45,900 nt of DNA from Gammaproteobacteria bacterium (GTDB lineage: Bacteria > Pseudomonadota > Gammaproteobacteria > SZUA-229). This document shows positions 8,806-16,691 of the stretch, one piece after another (position 1 is the stretch's first letter; every line of letters starts with the position of its first letter). A program made the translations under genes and the position numbers. The notes under the pieces are model-generated. The model was given only the letters and a program-made list of their open reading frames with translations, was not told the origin of the DNA and did no database searches. The DNA is taken from contig JAOUNI010000019.1 of assembly GCA_029881035.1 (NCBI GenBank), positions 1 to 45,900 of the forward strand, written 5' to 3'.

Positions 8806-10032
8806 CTAGTGGGCTGCCCATTTGATGCTATTGAGATCAATACCATCTTTATACATATCCCACAGTGGTGATAAATTTCTCAATTTTTCAACTGCAGAAC
8901 GCACATGTTTGATTGTAGTTTCAATATCTTTACTGGTCGTATACCGGCCCATACTGAAACGAATCGAACTGTGCGCTAATTCATCATTACGGCCCAGTGC
9001 CCGCAGAACATAACTGGGTTCAAGACTGGCTGAAGTGCAGGCACTACCGCTGGAAATAGCCAGGTCTTTCAAGGCCATCAGCAAGCTTTCACCTTCGACA
9101 TAATTGAAACTGATATTCAAGTTACCCGCAACACGCTGATCAAAATCACCATTTACATAAACCTCTTCCATATCTTTGAGGCCATCCCATAATTGATTTC
9201 TCAAATTGATCAAACGTTCATTTTCGGTCGCCATCTCTTCTTTTGCGATGCGGAATGCTTCACCCATGCCAACAATTTGATGCGTTGCCAATGTGCCAGA
9301 GCGCATACCACGCTCATGACCACCACCGTGCATTTGCGCTTCCAGTCTCACACGTGGCTTTCTTTGCACATATAAAGCACCCATACCTTTCGGACCGTAA
9401 ATTTTGTGTGCTGAAAAACTCATCAAATCGACCGGCAACTCACTCAGGTTCATAGGCACTTTGCCGGCACTTTGCGCCGCATCGACATGGAAAATAATTT
9501 TACGTTGACGACAGGCTTTACCGATGGCTTCGATGTCCTGGATTACGCCAATCTCATTATTAACATGCATAATTGAAACCAGCGTAGTGTCATCGCGCAT
9601 CGCAGCTTTTAACTTATCCAGGTCTATCAGGCCATTTTGTTCTGGATCGAGATAAGTCACTTCATAGCCTTCTCTTTCCAGTTGACGACAGCTATCTAGG
9701 ACCGCTTTATGTTCAGTTTTGCAGGTAATAATATGCTTACCGCTTTTAACATTGAAATGCGCAGCACCTTTAATGGCCAAATTATCCGACTCAGTTGCTC
9801 CCGATGTAAAAACAATCTCACGTGGATCAGCCCCAACCAGATCTGCAACATGTTGACGCGCCTGTTCAACTGCCGCTTCAGCTGTCCAGCCATAAGAATG
9901 GCTACGTGATGCAGGGTTACCAAAGATAGCATCGGACCCCATATATTTAAGCATTTCAGCTACAACACGTTCATCAATCGGTGTTGTAGCACTGTAATCT
10001 AAATAAATCGGTCTATTTGTTTTATCGTTCAC
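8806..10032 (-). CDS. iscS: Cysteine desulfurase IscS
   Basis: A 408-residue PLP enzyme that removes sulfur from cysteine to give alanine and an enzyme persulfide. Lys210 in [10 protein letters not shown] binds PLP, and Cys332 in [14 protein letters not shown] carries the persulfide. The C-terminal tail ([18 protein letters not shown]) is the typical IscU-contact end of group I IscS. The start is GTG at 10032, preceded by AGAAGAG. It is the true isc-operon desulfurase, next to iscU; a shorter paralogue lies upstream at 10076-11218. Confidence 0.97.
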   Translation of the reverse strand: MNDKTNRPIYLDYSATTPIDERVVAEMLKYMGSDAIFGNPASRSHSYGWTAEAAVEQARQHVADLVGADPREIVFTSGATESDNLAIKGAAHFNVKSGKHIITCKTEHKAVLDSCRQLEREGYEVTYLDPEQNGLIDLDKLKAAMRDDTTLVSIMHVNNEIGVIQDIEAIGKACRQRKIIFHVDAAQSAGKVPMNLSELPVDLMSFSAHKIYGPKGMGALYVQRKPRVRLEAQMHGGGHERGMRSGTLATHQIVGMGEAFRIAKEEMATENERLINLRNQLWDGLKDMEEVYVNGDFDQRVAGNLNISFNYVEGESLLMALKDLAISSGSACTSASLEPSYVLRALGRNDELAHSSIRFSMGRYTTSKDIETTIKHVRSAVEKLRNLSPLWDMYKDGIDLNSIKWAAH

Positions 10033-10075
10033 AATTCAACTCTTCTGTTACGTTAATTCTGCTGATTTAATTCAT

Positions 10076-11218
10076 TTACAAATTCGCTGCCATCATAACC
10101 GCTGAATTTGATAGTCCTATAATCTGTTTCATCGCTTCAATGAAGCGCTCAATCTCAGCCATAGTATTTGCTCTACCCAGACTCACACGTATCGCACTGG
10201 TCGCTAGTTGATTAGGCACTGCCATGGCTTTCAAGACATGACTGGGTTCAGTCTTACCACTGGTACAGGCCGAGCCACTAGACACAGCAAATCCGCGTCG
10301 ATCCAGCTCCATTAAAAGCGTCTCACCATCAAAACCCTGTACGCCAAATTGTAATGTGTTAGGTAAGCGCCTGACCTGTTGTGAAAAAACTTTCACCACT
10401 CCCAACTGCATCAATTCTTTTTCTAGCGCATCACGCAGAACTCTCACATGATCAGCACGTTCAATCAGCTCCTGTGCAGCCAGTTCAGCCGCCATGCCGA
10501 AACCAACGATGGCAGGAACATTCTCTGTACCTGCTCGCAACCCTTTTTCCTGTGAACCACCCTGTAATAAAGAATGCATAGGAAGGCATTTATCAACAAT
10601 CAAAGCCCCGGCACCCATCGGCCCGTATAACTTATGCGACGACAAAGTCATTGCATGTACTGCTGTTTTCTCAAAACTAAATTCAAGTTTCCCGGCTATT
10701 TGTGACGCATCGGTATGAAACCATATATCATGCGCCCGAACCTCTTCTGCCAACTTATTTATATCCTGTACGGCACCAGTTTCATTATTCGCCGCCATAA
10801 CTGAAACCAGAACTGTCTCTTTATTGATTGCCTGCTTCAACGATTCCTGAGTTACCAGGCCTTGTCCATCGACTGCAATCTGATCGACATTGCAACCCAC
10901 TTCGGCTGCTGGTTGCAACAATGACATGTGTTCAATCGCGCTTACTGCAATACGCTGTACCGCCGTATCCATGCTCAATCCTTTGACCATTAAATTATTT
11001 GCTTCCGTACCACCACTGGTAAAAATAACCTGTGATGACTGCGCACCCATCAACGCTGCAACCTGTTCACGCGCCTGTTCAATCGCCTGTCGCTGCAATC
11101 GCCCAAAACGATGCAAGCTTGATGGATTACCGCAGACTGAACCCATATATGGCTGCATTGCCTCGAAGATTTTTTCGTGCAATGGCGTGGTTGCATTGTG
11201 ATCAAAATACACCGCCAT
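10076..11218 (-). CDS. Second cysteine desulfurase family protein (NifS/IscS-like)
   Basis: A 380-residue class V aminotransferase-fold protein that retains the PLP lysine (Lys196 in SSHKLYGPMGAG) and the catalytic cysteine (Cys318 in [14 protein letters not shown]). It is clearly divergent from IscS next door and lacks the long IscU-binding tail of the 408-residue enzyme. It starts 20 nt after iscR and ends 43 nt before iscS, so it is part of the same transcript. It could supply sulfur to a different acceptor or act as a backup desulfurase. Activity is inferred from intact residues. Confidence 0.93.
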   Translation of the reverse strand: MAVYFDHNATTPLHEKIFEAMQPYMGSVCGNPSSLHRFGRLQRQAIEQAREQVAALMGAQSSQVIFTSGGTEANNLMVKGLSMDTAVQRIAVSAIEHMSLLQPAAEVGCNVDQIAVDGQGLVTQESLKQAINKETVLVSVMAANNETGAVQDINKLAEEVRAHDIWFHTDASQIAGKLEFSFEKTAVHAMTLSSHKLYGPMGAGALIVDKCLPMHSLLQGGSQEKGLRAGTENVPAIVGFGMAAELAAQELIERADHVRVLRDALEKELMQLGVVKVFSQQVRRLPNTLQFGVQGFDGETLLMELDRRGFAVSSGSACTSGKTEPSHVLKAMAVPNQLATSAIRVSLGRANTMAEIERFIEAMKQIIGLSNSAVMMAANL

Positions 11219-11238
11219 GTTTACTGGCCTTTTATACT

Positions 11239-11694
11239 TTATGCAGCTGCATCAGAGCAGATTGAATCCTGTCTGATCGAAACTTCTTTAACACGCTTAT
11301 TACGCATCAGCTCAGCCAGCGTAATACCATCCAGAAAATCTTTAATCTCATTACTTAAATCCTGCCAGAGATCATGTGTTAAACAACGATGTTCGTGCTT
11401 ACAATCTTCATTTGAACCACAGGCAGACATTTTTACGCTTTCATCTACAGCCACGATGATAGCTGATACACTTAGCTCTTCGGCACTCGTTTTCAAAGAA
11501 TAACCACCACCCGGCCCACGGGTACTGACAACAATGTCATTACGTCGTAGTTTCGAGAATAGTTGCTCTAGATAAGATAACGAGATATCTTGCCGCTCTG
11601 AAATTGCGGCTAGTGAAACAGGACCTTCATCCTGATGAAAAGCTAGATCTAATATCGCAGTAACCGCATAGCGGCCTTTTGTTGTCAGACGCAT
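11239..11694 (-). CDS. iscR: Rrf2-family Fe-S regulator IscR
   Basis: A 151-residue Rrf2 winged-helix protein. The [2Fe-2S] ligands C92, C98, C104 and H107 ([16 protein letters not shown]) are spaced as in E. coli IscR, and the DNA-binding half begins [13 protein letters not shown]. With a cluster bound, IscR represses its own operon through type-1 sites. Two such sites lie directly upstream (11736-11760 and 11762-11786). It is the first gene of the isc operon. Confidence 0.97.
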   Translation of the reverse strand: MRLTTKGRYAVTAILDLAFHQDEGPVSLAAISERQDISLSYLEQLFSKLRRNDIVVSTRGPGGGYSLKTSAEELSVSAIIVAVDESVKMSACGSNEDCKHEHRCLTHDLWQDLSNEIKDFLDGITLAELMRNKRVKEVSIRQDSICSDAAA

Positions 11695-11726
11695 TACCTA
11701 TTACTCATTTCTAAAAATCGTAGGTA

Positions 11727-11756
11727 ATTTTACTTAATCCCTAGTATTTTAGTCAA
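11727..11756 (-). promoter_or_regulatory. isc operon promoter
   Basis: Read leftward, a -35 box TTGACT (complement of 11751-11756) and a -10 box TAAAAT (complement of 11727-11732) are separated by 18 nt. The -35 box lies inside the iscR-proximal IscR site, the arrangement expected for repression by IscR. Confidence 0.55.
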
Positions 11757-11760
11757 GTAT
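11736..11760. promoter_or_regulatory. IscR type-1 binding site (promoter-proximal)
   Basis: The 25-bp element matches one half of the type-1 consensus perfectly (AGTCAAGTAT at 11751-11760). The other half is degenerate, with TAGT in place of GACT. It overlaps the -35 box of the isc promoter. Confidence 0.55.
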
Positions 11761-11761
11761 T

Positions 11762-11786
11762 ATTTCCGACTAATATAGTCAACTAT
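11762..11786. promoter_or_regulatory. IscR type-1 binding site (distal)
   Basis: Read leftward, the 25-bp palindrome is ATAGTT, GACT, ATATT, AGTC, GGAAAT. It fits the type-1 IscR consensus (ATA, SYY, GACT, RWWWY, AGTC, RRS, TAT) at nearly every position. It is separated from the proximal site by 1 nt, like the paired sites upstream of E. coli iscR. Confidence 0.7.
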
Positions 11787-11808
11787 TACCAATGACCTAA
11801 AAACCAGG

Positions 11809-12630
11809 CTATTCACCTTCTATTTTTTGTGCTTCAGCATCCTCAGCAGAAGATGAAATATTGCAGGGCCCCAAATCTGGAAGATTTGTAACATCGATTT
11901 CCGTACCTAGCTGCTTAAGAGCTGCACACATATTTTCCATTTTATGATCCATGGCATGAATATGATCCAGCATACGATTTATCGCCGTAGCTACAGGATC
12001 AGGCGCTTCTTTAGTTGCGCCATATGCATCAAAACCCATTTTTTCAGCAATAGCTTCCCGTTTTTGCCGACTTTCAGCATCCTGATGCTGTTCTCTACGA
12101 ACCAGACGTCCAGGAACCCCGACGACAGTGCCATTTTCAGGTACATCATGAGTAATCACCGCATTCGAACCAATACGCGCCCCCGAATTAATGATAATTG
12201 GACCCAAGACCTTGGCACCAGCACCGACCACCACATTATCCTTTAGCGTTGGATGACGCTTGCCCTTATTCCAGCTGGTGCCGCCCAGAGTGACACCATG
12301 ATAGAGTGTGCAATCGTCACCAATTTCAGCAGTTTCACCAATCACCACGCCCATACCGTGATCGATAAAAAAACGTCGGCCAATGGTTGCACCAGGATGA
12401 ATTTCAATCCCGGTAAACCAACGCGCTATATGTGCAAAAAAACGCGCCAGCCACTTCAGACCCATTCTCCACAATATGTGGTTGAGTCGATGCATCATCA
12501 GAGCGTGCAAGCCTGGATAGGCCGTCAACACCTCAAGCGTATGACGTGCCGCAGGGTCACGATCAAAAACACAGCGAATATCTTCTCGTAAACTGATGAT
12601 GCTTACTCCTTCCTGATTAATGCCACACAA
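11809..12630 (-). CDS. cysE: Serine O-acetyltransferase CysE
   Basis: CysE makes O-acetylserine from serine and acetyl-CoA, the committed step to cysteine. The N-terminal helical part ([18 protein letters not shown]...[11 protein letters not shown]) and the left-handed beta-helix with the active-site stretch [17 protein letters not shown] and GVTLGG are present. The open frame reaches a TTG at 12630, but the only clear ribosome site (GGAAGGAG, 12613-12606) lies downstream of it. That site points to an ATC at 12600 or 12597, where family members begin. The true start is therefore probably near 12600. The gene is leftward and upstream of iscR, placing cysteine supply next to cysteine use. Confidence 0.93.
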   Translation of the reverse strand: MCGINQEGVSIISLREDIRCVFDRDPAARHTLEVLTAYPGLHALMMHRLNHILWRMGLKWLARFFAHIARWFTGIEIHPGATIGRRFFIDHGMGVVIGETAEIGDDCTLYHGVTLGGTSWNKGKRHPTLKDNVVVGAGAKVLGPIIINSGARIGSNAVITHDVPENGTVVGVPGRLVRREQHQDAESRQKREAIAEKMGFDAYGATKEAPDPVATAINRMLDHIHAMDHKMENMCAALKQLGTEIDVTNLPDLGPCNISSSAEDAEAQKIEGE

Positions 12631-12664
12631 AAATACAGGTCAAATGCAAATTTTTGGCTGCATA

Positions 12665-13483
12665 TTATGACACGTGCAATGCAATTTCATAGCCTGAAAA
12701 TTTACGGATATTCAATACGCCACAATCCAGAATCAAATATTGTCCTTTAATACCCAGCAAAACACCTTCAATTTTCTCCTGTTTATCTAAATTGAGTGAT
12801 TTAAGCTTAAGTGGATAATTTTCTATGGGATATTGAATTTCAACCTGTTTCTCATTCGGTAAAAACTGGATAGCCTCATCACCAAACTTTTTTTTCAGAT
12901 CATTTATTACCGGTGCAGATTCAAGCACCAACCGATCTCGAATTTCAGCAAGATCTATCATCTCAGAATCTCCCTTGAGCATCTTGCGCCAATCAGTTCG
13001 ATCAGAAACATGATTTTTCAATTCAACTTCGAGCAACCCTGATTGCAATCGCGTTTGTACTTTAAATATAGGTAAAGCCTGACCGGCCCCCTGATCAATC
13101 CAACGTGTAGGGATTTGTGTGCCCCGGGTAATACCCACTTTGATACCCGACGAGTTAGCCAGATATACATAGTGTGATTGGAAACAATGCATCAGTCCCC
13201 ACTCAGGCTGACGACAGGTACCCGCTTCATAATGACAGGTTTCCGGTTTCATAATGCACATATCACACTCAGCCAGATCTCTGAAACAGGGATAACAATG
13301 CCCCTGAGCAAAACTCTTGCTGGTTTTTCTTCCGCAGGAAATACAGTGAATTTCTCCGCTATATTCCAGCCGAATACTTTTACCAATCAGATCATTCATT
13401 ACCACCAACTCATCACCGATAGGTAATTTATAGTGAACGGGTGATGATAGTTCTACCCTCATTTTTTTTATATCACCTTTCAA
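12665..13483 (-). CDS. DUF2797 domain protein, cysteine-rich
   Basis: About 272 residues. The start chosen is TTG at 13483 (reading MKGDIKKMRVELSSPVHY), with AAGGTG 5 nt before it; this fits the usual DUF2797 N-terminus. The frame is open back to another TTG at 13513. The middle holds clustered cysteines and histidines: CISCGRK, GHCYPCF, ECDMCIMKPETCHYEAGTC. These look like zinc- or metal-binding knuckles. A YLANSSGIKVGITRGTQIPTRW segment follows, whose GIY-YIG-like shape is only suggestive. The function of the family is unknown. It lies directly after the aminotransferase stop, so the two are probably co-transcribed. Confidence 0.82.
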   Translation of the reverse strand: MKGDIKKMRVELSSPVHYKLPIGDELVVMNDLIGKSIRLEYSGEIHCISCGRKTSKSFAQGHCYPCFRDLAECDMCIMKPETCHYEAGTCRQPEWGLMHCFQSHYVYLANSSGIKVGITRGTQIPTRWIDQGAGQALPIFKVQTRLQSGLLEVELKNHVSDRTDWRKMLKGDSEMIDLAEIRDRLVLESAPVINDLKKKFGDEAIQFLPNEKQVEIQYPIENYPLKLKSLNLDKQEKIEGVLLGIKGQYLILDCGVLNIRKFSGYEIALHVS

Positions 13484-13514
13484 ACTGACACCTTCGATTT
13501 TTTGTAAAAACAAA

Positions 13515-14660
13515 TTATTTAATAAATCGTGTAATTCTACACATCGCGCGTTTTAGTTCATCAACCGAACGCGTATAAGCAAAGCGCACATGTGTACTCG
13601 CTTCAAACTCACCAAAATCGATACCTGGTGTCACTGCCACACCTTCTTCTTCAAGCAGTTTTTTTGTCCAGCTAAATGAATCAGAGCTAACATCACTGCA
13701 ATCTGCATAAATATAAAATGCACCCTGTGGTCGTGCCGAGACCTTAAAGCCTATTTCGCACAATACCGGCAACATATAATCACGACGCTCCTTAAAAATA
13801 GCCACTCGACTCTGCAATATTTCTTCCGTTCCAGTTTCAAAAGCCGCCAGTGCTGCATATTGAGAAATAGTCGGTGGTGCCAAAAAAATATTTTGTGCTA
13901 CACGATCCACTACATTGATAAAATTCTCCGGCACTACCATCCAGCCTAATCGCCAGCCCGTCATACCAAAATATTTAGAAAAACTATTCACCACAAAAAC
14001 ATCATCAGATAACGACAGAGCGGTATATTCCTCAACATCGTAGACTAGCCCCTGATAAATTTCGTCAACGATCAAATGCCCATTTGCATTAGCGATCGCC
14101 TCAATCAATGCAGTCATCGCACTGCGTTCAATAATCGTACCTGTGGGATTAGATGGGCTCGACACCATGGCGGCGCGGGTGTTCGCCGACCAGCACTGTT
14201 GTATATGTACAGCATCAAGCTGGTATTGAGTATCCTCGGTCACCGGCACATCAATAGTGTTGATGCCCAAAATTTTAGCGATATTTCGATTACAGGGATA
14301 ACCGGGATCAGTCAGCAGAATACTTTCACCGGGATCCGTCAACACCGACAAGGCCAATTGTAAGGCACCTGATGCCCCTGGCGTGACCACGATACGACGC
14401 GGATTAATCTGCAAGCCGAACTTACGGTGATAATGACCCGCAATCGCCTGCTGCAATTCAGGTAAACCTGTGGCTGCTGTATAATGTGTTTTTAATTGCC
14501 GAAGTGTCTGAATGCCCGCATCAATGATCGGGCGTGCGGTGGCAAAATCCGGCTCCCCGACTTCGAGGTGAATAACCGAACGGCCTTCGGCTTCCAGTTG
14601 CTTGGCTCTTGCCAGCAAATCCATCACATGGAAAGGCGGTATTGTTTGTGATCGGCTCAC
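13515..14660 (-). CDS. Pyridoxal phosphate-dependent class I aminotransferase
   Basis: A 381-residue fold-type I aminotransferase, starting at GTG 14660. Recognisable parts are VGEPDF near residue 35, the SNPTGT segment, DEIYQGLVY, and the PLP lysine in NSFSKYFGMTGWRLGW. A C-terminal arginine region (THVRFAYTR) binds the substrate carboxylate. It belongs to the AspC/AlaT-like group, but the amino-acid substrate cannot be told from sequence. It is leftward and followed at once by the DUF2797 gene, and is divergent from the M23 peptidase. Confidence 0.9.
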   Translation of the reverse strand: MSRSQTIPPFHVMDLLARAKQLEAEGRSVIHLEVGEPDFATARPIIDAGIQTLRQLKTHYTAATGLPELQQAIAGHYHRKFGLQINPRRIVVTPGASGALQLALSVLTDPGESILLTDPGYPCNRNIAKILGINTIDVPVTEDTQYQLDAVHIQQCWSANTRAAMVSSPSNPTGTIIERSAMTALIEAIANANGHLIVDEIYQGLVYDVEEYTALSLSDDVFVVNSFSKYFGMTGWRLGWMVVPENFINVVDRVAQNIFLAPPTISQYAALAAFETGTEEILQSRVAIFKERRDYMLPVLCEIGFKVSARPQGAFYIYADCSDVSSDSFSWTKKLLEEEGVAVTPGIDFGEFEASTHVRFAYTRSVDELKRAMCRITRFIK

Positions 14661-14868
14661 TTGTCACCACTTAATTTGAATTATTATTTTTGTATCTGTA
14701 ATTACTTTTAATATCTGACAAAATACAGCTATTAGACTCATTTAGCGTAAAATCTACATACTACATTAGATTCTGCAAACCGTCTTGAGACAAATTAAAC
14801 TTGACCTGACAACCATATTTGCTAACTTGGGTTCATATTTCTTCACTGCTAAAACCAACACGTAATAT

Positions 14869-15720
14869 ATGCACCACAGAATCAGTACAGCCTTTCTGCT
14901 TTTTTGTCTGACACTACCTCATCTAGCCCAGGCTCTGCCCGAGAAAGCACTGGTACCAGGTGGAATCGCTCTGCTTTCACTACCAGATTATCAAAAGGAA
15001 ACCATCGTCACCTTTGACAACGAGCAAGTTGCCGTCTTTCCCTATAAAGACACCTGGATTGCCATGGCAGGTATTCCACTCGATGCCAAACCCGGCGATC
15101 ATCAATTTTCTATCAAACACCATACCGGCGTCACCCTCAATACACGCGTTTTGGTCATAGAAAAAAAATACGAAGAACAGCATCTCACTATCAAGGATAA
15201 ACGCAAAGTAAATCCAACTAAAGAAGACATGAAAAGAATTGCTCAGGAAAGAGTCCGCAAGAACAAAGCCAGAACACTCAGAACAGAGACAACGCCCAAG
15301 GTTGATTTCATCTGGCCAGCCGAAGGCCGCATTAGCAGCGTATTCGGATTACGCCGCTTTTTCAACGAACAGGAACGCAAACCTCACAACGGGCTGGATA
15401 TTGCCGCGGCTATCGGCACACCCGTTAAAGCCACCGCTGACGGCACCGTGATTGATGCCGGTGATTTCTTTTTCAGCGGTAACATGATTTTCCTTGATCA
15501 TGGCCAAGGTATCATCAGCCTCTACGCTCACATGGATCATATTAACGTTAGACCCGGTGATACCATCAAACAGGGCGATATCATCGGCGCTGTAGGCCAA
15601 ACCGGCCGCGCCACCGGCCCACATCTCCACTTTGCCGTATTTGCCAACAAGACACTGATTGACCCTGTCTATATGCTGCCAAAAAGGCAGCCAAAACCCC
15701 AAATCAGTTCCAGTCCATAA
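14869..15720 (+). CDS. Secreted M23 (LytM) family peptidoglycan endopeptidase
   Basis: A 283-residue protein with a signal peptide (STAFLLFCLTLPHLAQA). A beta-rich N-terminal region and a lysine/arginine-rich linker (about 100-142) precede an M23 domain (about 148-270). Zinc and catalytic residues are intact: H173 and D177 (KPHNGLD), H221 (YAHMDH), and H252 and H254 (GPHLHFAV). It should therefore cleave peptidoglycan cross-links in the periplasm, unlike the degenerate NlpD at 32470. It lies alone on the plus strand, upstream of infA. Confidence 0.9.
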   Translation: MHHRISTAFLLFCLTLPHLAQALPEKALVPGGIALLSLPDYQKETIVTFDNEQVAVFPYKDTWIAMAGIPLDAKPGDHQFSIKHHTGVTLNTRVLVIEKKYEEQHLTIKDKRKVNPTKEDMKRIAQERVRKNKARTLRTETTPKVDFIWPAEGRISSVFGLRRFFNEQERKPHNGLDIAAAIGTPVKATADGTVIDAGDFFFSGNMIFLDHGQGIISLYAHMDHINVRPGDTIKQGDIIGAVGQTGRATGPHLHFAVFANKTLIDPVYMLPKRQPKPQISSSP

Positions 15721-15751
15721 AAACTTTATCCGCTGAAATCCCCTAAAGTAC

Positions 15752-15779
15752 TTGCGCTTAGCTCAGAATTAACGATAAT
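15752..15779 (+). promoter_or_regulatory. Putative infA promoter
   Basis: TTGCGC at 15752-15757 and GATAAT at 15774-15779 are separated by 16 nt and placed 45 nt before the infA ATG. The boxes are close to the sigma-70 consensus; no experimental support is implied. Confidence 0.4.
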
Positions 15780-15824
15780 TACGACGCTTTTAGCACAATC
15801 TCTGTAATACACCCCGGTTAAAAC

Positions 15825-16043
15825 ATGGCAAAAGAAGACGCAATACAAATGGAAGGCACGGTACTTGAGACCCTTCCCAACACAATGTTCCGTGTTGAAC
15901 TCGAGAATGGCCACAAAGTCATTGCACACATTTCTGGAAAAATGCGCAAGCACTATATCCGAATCATGACTGGTGACGCCGTTACTGTAGAGCTCACCCC
16001 CTACGATCTTGAAAAAGGCCGCATCATTTATCGCGCCAAATAA
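15825..16043 (+). CDS. infA: Translation initiation factor IF-1
   Basis: A 72-residue S1/OB-fold protein ([20 protein letters not shown]...[10 protein letters not shown]...YDLEKGRI) identical in length to E. coli IF-1. It binds the ribosomal A site during initiation. It stands between the M23 gene and a strong bidirectional terminator at 16071-16101. The nearby clpA/clpS pair reproduces the common gammaproteobacterial clpS-clpA-infA neighbourhood, with one small gene inserted. Confidence 0.98.
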   Translation: MAKEDAIQMEGTVLETLPNTMFRVELENGHKVIAHISGKMRKHYIRIMTGDAVTVELTPYDLEKGRIIYRAK

Positions 16044-16070
16044 TCTTTTCGGGAAAATCTGCAATATAAA

Positions 16071-16101
16071 AAAAGAGCCTGTCACAATGACAGGCTCTTT
16101 T
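16071..16101. terminator. Bidirectional rho-independent terminator
   Basis: A perfect 14-bp stem, AAAAGAGCCTGTCA / TGACAGGCTCTTTT, with loop CAA and A/T tracts on both sides. It serves infA from the left and the DUF4124 gene from the right. Confidence 0.9.
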
Positions 16102-16123
16102 CGTTAGTACCTAAAAATACAGA

Positions 16124-16561
16124 TTATTTGCAATTTTTTCTAATTTGCTTTTCCAGATCAGAAATTGCTTTTTCACGTGATGCATCCGATAAGGTATTAC
16201 GATTACCCCCTTTATCAAGATTGTATAATCTACCAGCTCTTTTATAACGCATTAAGCGATCTTTTGATTCAACACACTGGCGATTCATTTCTGCCTTCTT
16301 CTCTTTTTCCTCAGTTTTTTTCTTCTCTCTTGCCAGCCGCTCATCTGTCATAGACTCTGTAATACGTTGGCGGCGTTCCTCCCGTGTTTCATCACCTTCA
16401 GTCGAGCTGGATGGTGCTTCTACGCTTATATCCAGTTGTTCACTGCTTGCCGTAGGTTTATCTCCATATTGCACATTACCGTTTTTATCCGTCCATTTAT
16501 ATATGCCCGCGTTTGCGTATACACTAAAGAATAAAAGTAAAGTGATAAATAATATTCTCAT
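16124..16561 (-). CDS. Secreted DUF4124 domain protein
   Basis: A 145-residue protein starting at ATG 16561 with a strong ribosome site (GGAGG, 9 nt upstream). The frame stays open to 16672, but that extension would cross the terminator at 16607-16644 and is rejected. A signal peptide (ILFITLLLFFSVYANA) is followed by the DUF4124 signature GIYKWTDKNGNVQYGDKP. A highly charged helical region rich in Glu, Lys and Arg makes up the rest, with two cysteines (NRQCVESKD and the C-terminal RKNCK). It is probably periplasmic; the function of the family is unknown. Confidence 0.85.
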   Translation of the reverse strand: MRILFITLLLFFSVYANAGIYKWTDKNGNVQYGDKPTASSEQLDISVEAPSSSTEGDETREERRQRITESMTDERLAREKKKTEEKEKKAEMNRQCVESKDRLMRYKRAGRLYNLDKGGNRNTLSDASREKAISDLEKQIRKNCK

Positions 16562-16606
16562 TGTAATGCTGCCTCCATACCCAATGTTCGAATAATACAC
16601 GCTTAA

Positions 16607-16644
16607 ATAATAAGAGCCTATCGGTGAGGATAGGCTCTTATTAT
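16607..16644. terminator. Terminator between clpA and DUF4124 gene
   Basis: Sixteen-bp arms at 16607-16622 and 16629-16644 (core AAGAGCCTATC / GATAGGCTCTT) enclose a 6-nt loop. It ends the leftward clpA transcript; the flanking sequence is AT-rich but not a pure T run. Confidence 0.8.
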
Positions 16645-16691
16645 GATTTTGCACTTTTAATTTAATGTTCACAAATTCATTTTTATTAAAA

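Noticed and set aside
16562-16672. N-terminal extension of the DUF4124 protein
   Set aside because: It would translate through the 16-bp terminator stem and bypass a strong ribosome site and signal peptide start at 16561.
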